In this document: positions 1 to 5,633 of the stretch, piece after piece
How positions within the stretch are numbered: the first letter of the stretch is position 1
How the letters are laid out: each line of letters begins with the position of its first letter
Assembly: GCA_020429485.1 (NCBI GenBank)
Contig: JAGQLK010000085.1
Location: forward strand, 1-5,633
Direction of reading: 5' to 3'
From: Candidatus Dojkabacteria bacterium
GTDB taxonomy: Bacteria; Patescibacteriota; Dojkabacteria; B142; OLB20
Length of the DNA stretch: 5,633 nucleotides
Made by a program: the position numbers and the translations under genes
The notes under the pieces: model-generated
Databases searched by the model: none
Seen by the model: only the letters and a program-made list of their open reading frames with translations
Told to the model about the DNA's origin: nothing

Positions 1-19
1 TAATACTGAAAAATTTTTC

Positions 20-463
20 ATGAAATCAGACAGAATACTACTGATTGCTATTGCTATCTTACTTCTAGTTATTTCGATTGGATCATTCTTACTTCGTAAG
101 CAAAGTACAGACGAAGATCTCATTAATGATTATCCAGAAACTGGTTCTATTGCACAAACTGTAGCTATCGATCCACCAGAGGAAATTCCCTTAACCAATC
201 CAACTATAGATGATCTGGATGTATCTATTGTTGAAGGACAAGCTCATATTGATTATGATGTGCTGGGTGCAGAAACAGTCAATGAAGAACATACTGCATA
301 CATTTCACTGTTGATTAGCGATGGCTGGACAATAACAAAAGAAGAAAAATTTAATGATTCTCATTCTGTTATAGAAGCCAAAAAAGGCGAGTTAGAAATA
401 AGGTACTCATTTACTGCTTTTAGTAGAGGAGTGAAAGTAACTGTTAGGGGAGACAATATATGA
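20..463 (+). CDS. Small single-pass membrane protein with unrecognised exterior domain
   Basis: I do not recognise this 147-residue protein. Residues 6-25 are a continuous hydrophobic segment after a short MKSDR start, followed by RK, which fits an uncleaved signal anchor with the rest outside the cell. Residues 28-75 are acidic, Pro-rich and probably disordered. Residues 80-147 look like a small alpha/beta domain: a helix-like stretch ending in SDGWTITKEE, then alternating beta-type strands (ELEIRYSF, GVKVTVRG). It has no Cys, unlike its neighbours. The ATG at 20 was chosen because the membrane segment follows at once. The frame is open up to the window edge and no Shine-Dalgarno is visible, so an upstream start cannot be excluded. 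Its stop overlaps the next start as ATGA, so the two are probably translated together. The role may be accessory to the surface proteins downstream; that is inference only. Confidence 0.8.
   Translation: MKSDRILLIAIAILLLVISIGSFLLRKQSTDEDLINDYPETGSIAQTVAIDPPEEIPLTNPTIDDLDVSIVEGQAHIDYDVLGAETVNEEHTAYISLLISDGWTITKEEKFNDSHSVIEAKKGELEIRYSFTAFSRGVKVTVRGDNI
446..452 (+). promoter_or_regulatory. Shine-Dalgarno site for the Cys-rich protein gene
   Basis: AGGGGAG lies 7 bases before the ATG at 460, inside the end of the preceding gene. It is the only strong Shine-Dalgarno in the window; the other three starts lack one. It supports ATG 460 as the start and active re-initiation at the ATGA overlap. Confidence 0.65.
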
Positions 464-1416
464 AGAAGAGAGAAGTAACATTTAATAAATTAATAGACCG
501 ACTTAGCAATCAACTCCCTTTTATACAGCGAACTGAATTCAGGATCATAATGCTAGTACTTGGAATCATAACTATGCTTACTCTTGTTGTGCTTCTAATT
601 GTTGATATTATTCCTTCTGAAGTGGAATACGCTGCAGGTACTGGACACTACATTAATGTCGCTGGCTGTGGACTAAGTCCAGCACCAGGTTGTGCTTTAC
701 AGGCGAGATGTAACTATTCATCAGGTGAATGTACAACACAAGCTGGAGAATATATGTTCTTATGGAAATGCGGGGGTGAGGTGCCTGACTGTAGAGAAGT
801 TCAAGTAGCTTATAACCAGACTGGTACATTGGACGTAAATGACGAAAATCTATGTGGAGGGAGTGTTCAGCTTGATGTATTCAATCATAATTGTAGACCG
901 TTTGGTGAACCGTACGGAGGATGGACCTGCGATGGAAATGATCTTATTGATTACATGACATGGTATTGGGACTCATGCGATGCACCGACTCCAACTCCTA
1001 ATATTACAATTACACCAACACCGGAACCTACTCCAGCTGTATGTGATGTGAGCCAAATAGATTTACAGTTCAGAATTGATTGTCCTTCGACTGATGTAAA
1101 TGACACTATGTGCGGAGGTGCTATCTCTGGTGCTACACCGATAGATAGCGTATGGTACCAAGGCTCTGACATTACTATGCATGTGGCAAATAGCAACTTT
1201 GTAGAGATTGTAGATGTGAGATGTGTACTCGATCCAACAACAAATCCTAAGACATTGTTCAGCCAAGGATACGTTCAAGTGAGCATTGATAACTCACCTA
1301 ATCCAGATCAGGTTATAGGTACTTATTCAATCAATGCACAAAATCTTGATTGGAACGGCATTTATGCTGAGTATGGAGATAATATATATAAATTTAAGTG
1401 TGTATTGACGCCTTGA
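460..1416 (+). CDS. Membrane-anchored Cys-rich two-domain surface protein
   Basis: This is a 318-residue protein of no family I can name. Residues 1-28 are basic and cytoplasmic (MKKREV...), and residues 29-51 form one membrane helix. The rest should be outside. Exterior domain 1 (about 58-174) has ten Cys and many aromatics (WTC, MTWYWDSC). Residues 175-194 are a Pro/Thr linker. Exterior domain 2 (195-318) has five Cys and beta-type strands (YVQVSIDNS, IYKFKCVL). Both domains contain a DVND...CGG motif (125-134 and 212-220), suggesting they are related. Fifteen exterior Cys imply disulfide-stabilised folds. It overlaps the gene before by ATGA and the gene after by up to 19 bases, so it is probably co-produced with the giant protein downstream. 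The start is supported by AGGGGAG 7 bases upstream. The stop TGA is followed at once by an in-frame TAA. A role in adhesion or surface structure is inference. Confidence 0.88.
   Translation: MKKREVTFNKLIDRLSNQLPFIQRTEFRIIMLVLGIITMLTLVVLLIVDIIPSEVEYAAGTGHYINVAGCGLSPAPGCALQARCNYSSGECTTQAGEYMFLWKCGGEVPDCREVQVAYNQTGTLDVNDENLCGGSVQLDVFNHNCRPFGEPYGGWTCDGNDLIDYMTWYWDSCDAPTPTPNITITPTPEPTPAVCDVSQIDLQFRIDCPSTDVNDTMCGGAISGATPIDSVWYQGSDITMHVANSNFVEIVDVRCVLDPTTNPKTLFSQGYVQVSIDNSPNPDQVIGTYSINAQNLDWNGIYAEYGDNIYKFKCVLTP
982..1041 (+). repeat. Pro/Thr linker repeat in the Cys-rich protein
   Basis: Residues 175-194 read APTPTPNITITPTPEPTPAV, a low-complexity Pro-Thr linker separating two Cys-rich domains. The same kind of linker occurs twice in the next gene (3321-3344, 3708-3926). 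Such linkers are typically extended and exposed in secreted proteins. Confidence 0.85.
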
Positions 1417-1508
1417 TAAGAGTCATTATCAACACAATTGCAAAAACATTCTTTCTGCTCACAATTCTAGCTGCAGGAGTCTTTTTGTTTACTGTGTCTG
1501 CAAGTGCA
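1398..1508 (+). other. Signal peptide of the giant surface protein
   Basis: Residues 1-37 contain a basic start region (R8, K16), a hydrophobic core (FFLLTILAAGVFLF) and an AxA-type cleavage site (ASA before ATI). This fits Sec export and signal peptidase I cleavage. Starting at TTG 1413 would drop MCIDA and remove the acidic residue near the N terminus. Confidence 0.82.
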
Positions 1509-4500
1509 GCAACAATCAATGTAACTACTACAGCTGATGAAGCAGGTTCTGTAGGCTCAGGTTGTGCACTTCGTGAAGCAGTCACTGCAATTAATAGTTC
1601 TTCTGCTACAGGAGGATGCCCTGCTGGAGATGGATCAAGTGATACTATTGTGTTGCCTGCAGGGACTTATACATTATCATTAGACGGACAAGGTGAAAAT
1701 GGAAATGCAACTGGAGATATAGATATTAGTGCTCCTATGACAATACAAGGCGCAGGGAAAGGATTGACTATCATCTCGGGTAATACTGCAGCGACAGATA
1801 CTGTTAGAGATAGAATATTTGATATTAATACTAGCACTACAGTCAACTTTGAGGGATTAACTATGACAGAAGGGCTAGTATCTCAACCGGGTGCTGATAT
1901 ATATGGTGGAGCTATTTATGCAGTTGCAAATGTCACCTTGAACTTCACCAATGTAGCTTTAACTAATAATCGTCTAAAGATTCAGACTTCATATGAAGAT
2001 ATGTGGGGATGTGCGATTTGGTTCGAAATTGGTGGGGGCTTTTCTTTTACTAATTCAGATATTACAAATAATGGCTGTGATAATAATAGTATGAATACCA
2101 GATCTTTCGGAGGAGCTATAGGTGTAAATTGGCAGGGACCAAATAGTGGTGATGTATCATTAGTAAATTCAACAGTGACTGGTAACTACGCTTATGGGTA
2201 TATCGTTGAGGGTGGTACTTTCTATCTAAACCATCCAAACAGTGTTACTGTTACAAATACTACTATCTCTAATAACCAGGCTATTGGAACTGACCCAGAG
2301 TTTAATCAGTATTCATCTGCATGGACAGCAGCTATGCTTATATATGGTAGTTCAACCAATATTCCAACTGTCACTGTTACAAATAGTACTTTTGATAGTA
2401 ATGTAGTTGATATCACATCACCTACAAGTGATGCACTTGGATATGGCTCAGCATTTACAGTTTTTAACGGCAATACCACTGTAACAAATTCTATTTTTAA
2501 TAATAATTCTATTACGAGTCATTCTAATTACTACAATGAAATGTGGGGAGCTGGTATTTATGCAGCAGATGCTGGTTCACTTACCATTAATAGTTCACAA
2601 ATTACTAATAATGTAATTGACTCTAATGCGAATCTGGAGGATTGTGAATACCTAGTTGGTGCAGGTATATATGCTTCTACAGCTACAAAAGCTGTAATAA
2701 ATAATTCTACAATTAGCGGTAACTCAATAACTTATACATATACTACTTACAATGGATATGATTGTTCGATTGTATTTGGAGCAGGAGTTTTAGTTGAATC
2801 AGACGCAGATATGTCATTCAATACAATTGCTAATAATCATGTTGATGAAGCAGACTGGAATGAAGGAAAAGACCAATATGGGAGTGGTATATTTAACTGG
2901 GGAGGTACATTAAACCTAAAGGCAAACATATTTGATAATGCACAGAATGGGAATATGAATTGTTATGAAGATACAGGCACTGGAGTAGAGAATCTATCTA
3001 TTGGTTATAATGTGGATACTGATGGTACATGTATTACGAATCCATCACCCGGAACTGGCGATACCACTAGTGCTCCTAACTTAGGCCCATTGCAAAATAA
3101 CGGAGGTAATACATTAACGCATGCCTTGTTATCTGGAAGTCCAGCACTAGATCTTTCGCCTGTGTGTACTGATGTAGATGGGTTAACACTATCAACTGAT
3201 CAGCGTGGTTCGCCACGTCCATTCAATACCAACTGTGATAGTGGTGCATATGAATTTCAAAGTGTGGTAGCTGCATGTATTGTCGAAGATCAGTTTGATT
3301 ATACTCTTTTAGTTGAACAGCCAACTCCAACACCAACTCCTACGATAGTTCCAGTAAATGTTGCAGGGGACATTATTTGTGGAGATGATTCAAGTACTAT
3401 TACTCATTACAACTATCAGATTGGGCTATACGATGATACTGATCCTAGTCCAGTAGCTACTACAATTACTAGCGGAGGTAACTTTAGTTTCAATTGGCAG
3501 CCAGATCCAAATGCAACTATTCATGCGATCAGAGTGATTGATGATCCTTCTCCTTACACAGGACCAAGTGCGATCGACTGTAATGTACCAGCAAATAACC
3601 CATGCGGATGTGGATTTGAAAATGCTAGTTATGAGGGATGTAGCATTGTTGCCGGAGATCCGAATAATAGTAATTTTGAGTTTAGCTTTACTGGCTGTAT
3701 AGCCGTTGCTACTCCAACACCAACTCCTACAGTAACAATAACACCAACATTGGATCCATCAATAACACCAACAATTACTCCTACAATTGATCCATCAATT
3801 ACACCTAGTGTGACACCAACACCATCAAATACACCTATACCATCAGCTACGCCTATGGCTTCAAACACACCGGTGCCTAGTTCTACACCAAACCCGAGTG
3901 TCTCTCCAACTCCGCCAGGTACAAATGCTTGTGGAGAGGCTTGTTCACCTACCAACGGATGTACAGCAGGTAATACATGTGTAAATGTTGGAGGGGGAAG
4001 CTACGAATGCCAAGCAAACACCTGTGTTGAAAACAGTAATGCATGTTTCCCTGATATGTGTACTCAATGGTATGTAACTATTGTTAAAACTGCAGCTATG
4101 GAATGTGTAAATGCTTCAGCAGATGCTGATTCTCTATTTGTGCAATTCATAATAACTGCAAGCAATCCTGATGCGACGAATACTTTTGTTGTAGATATTG
4201 TGGATATAATTGATCCTGGATTACTACCATTTATAGATCTTAATTCTTTTGATCCGGAGCCAGATACGATCACTAATAATATTTTGACTTGGGAAAATGT
4301 TTCATTGCCACCTGGTAGTGAAGTGGAATTTATTTTTACAGGGACAGTTCCAAGATCTGCATTTGGATCTTATCCATATAACGTTACTGCAACTAATGCA
4401 GTAGATGGTGATATAGGTAGATTTATAATAGCTGATGACATAGATTGTACTCCTGAAAATCCAGACAATGATGTTTTAGGTGCAACAAGTCTACCTTCAA

Positions 4501-4715
4501 CAGCATTAAGTAGCGATCAGTATTTCAGATTAGTAATGGGATTATATTTGATTAGTTTAGGAGCTTTAATCTATAAATTGAGTTTCCATGAACACATTGG
4601 CGATTTCTTCTGGAACAGTGCTGGAAAATGGGTGTTTGGTAAGTTCAGAATAGAAAAAAAAGACTTTGAGAAAGGTATGAACAAACAACTTGAGAAGGAT
4701 AGCCCAGATACTTGA
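1398..4715 (+). CDS. Giant beta-helix surface protein with CSLREA, choice-of-anchor Q and DUF11-like modules
   Basis: This is a 1,105-residue, probable adhesin-like cell-surface protein. Residues 1-37 are a signal peptide ending ASA. Residues 40-66 are a CSLREA-type segment (CALREAVTAIN, with Ala for the usual Ser). Residues about 85-555 form a right-handed beta-helix with about ten repeats of the type TVTNSTFxxN and several GAGIYA/GGAIYA turns. Residues about 556-620 match choice-of-anchor Q (NNGGNTLTHALLSGSPALD, DQRGSPRP, DSGAYEF). A Pro/Thr linker (642-649), a six-Cys beta-type domain (about 650-770), a long Pro/Thr/Ser linker (771-843) and an eight-Cys module (845-888) follow. Residues 890-1020 resemble DUF11-like beta domains. 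The end has VLGATSLPSTA (1026-1036), a membrane helix (about 1043-1059) and a 46-residue charged tail. The start is uncertain: GTG 1398, or TTG 1413 overlapping the previous stop as TTGA, which gives a cleaner signal peptide. Neither has a Shine-Dalgarno, so coupling to the gene before is likely. Ligand unknown. Confidence 0.93.
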   Translation: MCIDALIRVIINTIAKTFFLLTILAAGVFLFTVSASAATINVTTTADEAGSVGSGCALREAVTAINSSSATGGCPAGDGSSDTIVLPAGTYTLSLDGQGENGNATGDIDISAPMTIQGAGKGLTIISGNTAATDTVRDRIFDINTSTTVNFEGLTMTEGLVSQPGADIYGGAIYAVANVTLNFTNVALTNNRLKIQTSYEDMWGCAIWFEIGGGFSFTNSDITNNGCDNNSMNTRSFGGAIGVNWQGPNSGDVSLVNSTVTGNYAYGYIVEGGTFYLNHPNSVTVTNTTISNNQAIGTDPEFNQYSSAWTAAMLIYGSSTNIPTVTVTNSTFDSNVVDITSPTSDALGYGSAFTVFNGNTTVTNSIFNNNSITSHSNYYNEMWGAGIYAADAGSLTINSSQITNNVIDSNANLEDCEYLVGAGIYASTATKAVINNSTISGNSITYTYTTYNGYDCSIVFGAGVLVESDADMSFNTIANNHVDEADWNEGKDQYGSGIFNWGGTLNLKANIFDNAQNGNMNCYEDTGTGVENLSIGYNVDTDGTCITNPSPGTGDTTSAPNLGPLQNNGGNTLTHALLSGSPALDLSPVCTDVDGLTLSTDQRGSPRPFNTNCDSGAYEFQSVVAACIVEDQFDYTLLVEQPTPTPTPTIVPVNVAGDIICGDDSSTITHYNYQIGLYDDTDPSPVATTITSGGNFSFNWQPDPNATIHAIRVIDDPSPYTGPSAIDCNVPANNPCGCGFENASYEGCSIVAGDPNNSNFEFSFTGCIAVATPTPTPTVTITPTLDPSITPTITPTIDPSITPSVTPTPSNTPIPSATPMASNTPVPSSTPNPSVSPTPPGTNACGEACSPTNGCTAGNTCVNVGGGSYECQANTCVENSNACFPDMCTQWYVTIVKTAAMECVNASADADSLFVQFIITASNPDATNTFVVDIVDIIDPGLLPFIDLNSFDPEPDTITNNILTWENVSLPPGSEVEFIFTGTVPRSAFGSYPYNVTATNAVDGDIGRFIIADDIDCTPENPDNDVLGATSLPSTALSSDQYFRLVMGLYLISLGALIYKLSFHEHIGDFFWNSAGKWVFGKFRIEKKDFEKGMNKQLEKDSPDT
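1941..2945 (+). repeat. Beta-helix repeats, about ten units
   Basis: Units of the form T-x-N/x-S-T/x-I/F-x-x-N begin near residues 182, 216, 254, 284, 326, 360, 396, 433, 471 and 506, so the period is 30-42 residues, averaging about 36. Examples are TVTNTTISNNQ, TVTNSTFDSNV, TVTNSIFNNNS and VINNSTISGNS. Asn ladders and GAGIYA-type turns are typical of right-handed parallel beta-helices of the pectate-lyase or Pmp kind. The units differ at DNA level, so the array is old. No polysaccharide-lyase catalytic residues can be assigned. Confidence 0.8.
3321..3344 (+). repeat. Short Pro/Thr linker in the giant protein
   Basis: Residues 642-649 are PTPTPTPT. They separate the choice-of-anchor Q segment from the following six-Cys domain and mark a domain boundary. 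Confidence 0.85.
3708..3926 (+). repeat. Long Pro/Thr/Ser stalk in the giant protein
   Basis: Residues 771-843 are almost entirely Pro, Thr, Ser, Ile, Val, Asn and Ala, in patterns such as TPTPTPT, DPSITPT and SNTPxPS. It is probably an extended stalk that could carry O-linked sugar. It has no Cys. The complementary strand reads as a false Val/Gly-rich open frame. Confidence 0.85.
3738..3809 (+). repeat. Two tandem 36-base units inside the stalk
   Basis: Bases 3738-3773 encode ITPTLDPSITPT and bases 3774-3809 encode ITPTIDPSITPS. Ten of 12 residues agree, while 27 of 36 bases agree by my hand count, with most changes at third positions. This fits an old duplication kept at protein level. Confidence 0.75.
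4473..4574 (+). other. C-terminal sorting-like signal: VLGA, LPSTA, membrane helix
   Basis: Residues 1026-1036 read VLGATSLPSTA, followed by a hydrophobic helix at about 1043-1059. The layout resembles an LPxTG cell-wall sorting signal, and VLGA before an LPxTG-like motif is something I associate with CPR surface proteins. The Gly of LPxTG is Ala here, and the cytoplasmic tail of about 46 residues is far longer than the few basic residues of a normal sortase substrate. The protein may simply stay in the membrane. Confidence 0.5.
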
Positions 4716-4717
4716 AT

Positions 4718-4746
4718 TTGAAATTTAATCAGTTTTATTAAATAAT
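4718..4746 (+). promoter_or_regulatory. Candidate sigma-70-type promoter before the last gene
   Basis: TTGAAA at 4718-4723 (5 of 6 to TTGACA) and AATAAT at 4741-4746 (5 of 6 to TATAAT) are separated by exactly 17 bases. A start near 4753 would leave a leader of roughly 13 bases before the ATG at 4767. The 51-base gap is very AT-rich, so chance matches are likely. There is no convincing terminator in the gap, and read-through from the upstream operon is equally possible. Confidence 0.35.
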
Positions 4747-4766
4747 AGAGTAAATAAAGTATCTAC

Positions 4767-5633
4767 ATGGCGGCTAAGAAGGCAAAGTCCACTAAAAAAA
4801 GCTCCACCAAAACTAAGACTAAGTCAGTAAAAACAACTCGAAAGTCTATCAAGAAAAGTGTGCCTAAAAAGGTAGCAGTAGCAAATAAATCACCAGAAAA
4901 AAACACTACAATTTACAAAAATTATATTATTGTTCTACTTGTTGGATTACTTATTTTATTATTAGGTTATGTTGCCAATTTAATTGGTGACTCTACAAGA
5001 ACTGAAGAACAGATTTACAAGGAAGATATCACTTTGATAATTAGAGGTGATGTTGAGCTATTTAAAGATAAGGTTGCTATTACTGAACCAGTCATTGAAT
5101 GGGTAGGTGAAAAAGAAGATAAGAAAGCAGGAGTTATGAGTGTGGCTAGTTTGATAACATATTGGGATAGTATTGAAGAGAAGTCAAAACCGATAGCTAT
5201 TTTGCCAAGTAGTGAGATGAAATTAGCGATAACTAACCCAGCAATTGGTGTTGACTTTAACTCATTGATTTTTGACTATTCCAGAATAAACGGAGATCAT
5301 GAGCCCGGAAAGTTAGGTAATACATCATTGCTGCTAAATAATTACCCAATTTCTTTCAATGATCAGTTGCTTGAATACAATAAGAATACCGACAATCAAT
5401 CTTATTACAGAATAAGTTGTCATGAGGAATTACATGGATTTGATTACTTATTCGAGGCTGTAATAGAAAGGACAGATGTAAAATATGAACAAACAGATTG
5501 TGAATATTGGGATCAATTTTTGCTAGATTTAGCAAATACTACTATTGGGGTACAAAACAATGGCTATATCATTACAAATCAAACCCTTAATAGGGGGTAC
5601 TTCTATAATGTTAGCTATGAATGTAAAGGTAGT
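4767..5633 (+). CDS. Membrane protein with basic tail and HExxH motif, cut by window edge
   Basis: The frame is open for 289 codons to the end of the window with no stop, so the gene is partial at its 3' end. I do not recognise the family. Residues 1-52 are a Lys/Ser/Thr-rich tail (18 Lys/Arg, one acidic) that should be cytoplasmic by the positive-inside rule. Residues about 53-73 are one membrane helix (YIIVLLVGLLILLLGYVANLI). From about 75 on the chain is mixed alpha/beta and should be outside. Residues 219-223 are HEELH, matching the HExxH zinc-metallopeptidase signature; Glu230, Glu241 and Glu246 are possible third ligands. The charged third position departs from the strict metallopeptidase pattern, so the match could be chance. 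Cys218, Cys245 and Cys286 could form disulfides. ATG 4767 begins right before the basic tail; no Shine-Dalgarno is visible. It lies 51 bases after the giant surface protein, so a role in handling surface proteins is conceivable, as inference. Confidence 0.85.
   Translation, partial: MAAKKAKSTKKSSTKTKTKSVKTTRKSIKKSVPKKVAVANKSPEKNTTIYKNYIIVLLVGLLILLLGYVANLIGDSTRTEEQIYKEDITLIIRGDVELFKDKVAITEPVIEWVGEKEDKKAGVMSVASLITYWDSIEEKSKPIAILPSSEMKLAITNPAIGVDFNSLIFDYSRINGDHEPGKLGNTSLLLNNYPISFNDQLLEYNKNTDNQSYYRISCHEELHGFDYLFEAVIERTDVKYEQTDCEYWDQFLLDLANTTIGVQNNGYIITNQTLNRGYFYNVSYECKGS

Noticed and set aside
461..463. TGA read as glycine (SR1/Gracilibacteria code)
   Set aside because: Reading through the TGA here would fuse genes across an ATGA overlap with a good Shine-Dalgarno; all genes end cleanly at TGA under the standard bacterial code.
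951..1278. Minus-strand open frames of 81 and 71 residues
   Set aside because: They lie fully inside the Cys-rich protein gene, overlap each other, and have no Shine-Dalgarno or recognisable domain.
1394..1585. Minus-strand open frame of 63 residues
   Set aside because: It is a shadow of the signal-peptide and CSLREA region of the giant gene.
1650..3060. Polysaccharide lyase or other enzyme activity of the beta-helix
   Set aside because: The fold is shared with lyases, but I could not place catalytic residues; a structural or adhesive role is safer.
3629..3955. Minus-strand open frame of 108 residues, Val/Gly-rich
   Set aside because: It is the complement of the Pro/Thr stalk; the GVGVGV pattern mirrors TPTPTP codons and it lacks independent gene signals.
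4064..4273. Minus-strand open frame of 69 residues
   Set aside because: It is antisense to the DUF11-like region, with no support of its own.
4723..4743. Possible terminator after the giant gene (7-base stem, 7-base loop)
   Set aside because: The stem is entirely A/T and no T-run follows, so it would not be a stable intrinsic terminator.

Overview
This 5,633-base, AT-rich window carries four genes, all on the + strand. All four encode proteins that look membrane-anchored with their bulk outside the cell. It reads like a cell-surface locus from a Candidate Phyla Radiation (Patescibacteria) bacterium; Dojkabacteria, Microgenomates or Katanobacteria are my best guesses. The reasons are the Pro-Thr 'PTPTPTP' linkers, a CSLREA / beta-helix / choice-of-anchor Q giant protein, a C-terminal VLGA...LPSTA-plus-transmembrane end, and single-pass anchors on every protein. 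Phylum assignment is inference, since no marker gene is present. TGA acts as a true stop at three gene ends, which argues against the Gracilibacteria/SR1 code in which TGA means Gly.

Layout: (1) 20-463, a 147-residue protein with an N-terminal anchor and a small unrecognised exterior domain. (2) 460-1416, a 318-residue protein with one membrane segment and two Cys-rich exterior domains joined by a Pro/Thr linker; it overlaps gene 1 by ATGA and has a good Shine-Dalgarno. (3) 1398-4715, a 1,105-residue surface protein with, in order, a signal peptide, a CSLREA-type segment, about ten beta-helix repeats, a choice-of-anchor Q segment, a Pro/Thr linker, a small Cys-containing domain, a long Pro/Thr/Ser linker, an eight-Cys module, a DUF11-like beta domain, a degenerate LPxTG-like motif, a membrane helix and a charged tail. 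It overlaps gene 2 and starts at GTG or TTG. (4) 4767 to beyond the window edge, a partial gene of at least 289 residues with a Lys/Ser/Thr-rich basic cytoplasmic tail, one membrane segment and an exterior domain containing an HEELH (HExxH-type) motif.

Genes 1-3 overlap end to start and are very probably one translationally coupled operon. Gene 4 follows after 51 bases that contain a plausible sigma-70-type promoter, so it may be expressed from its own start or by read-through. The simplest reading is that gene 3 is a large adhesin or surface-display fibre, gene 2 a companion Cys-rich surface protein, and genes 1 and 4 membrane-tethered accessory proteins. No enzyme activity is proven by sequence; the HExxH motif in gene 4 is the only catalytic-looking signature. 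I see no RNA genes, mobile elements, CRISPR arrays or minus-strand genes, and no gene-free stretch longer than 51 bases.
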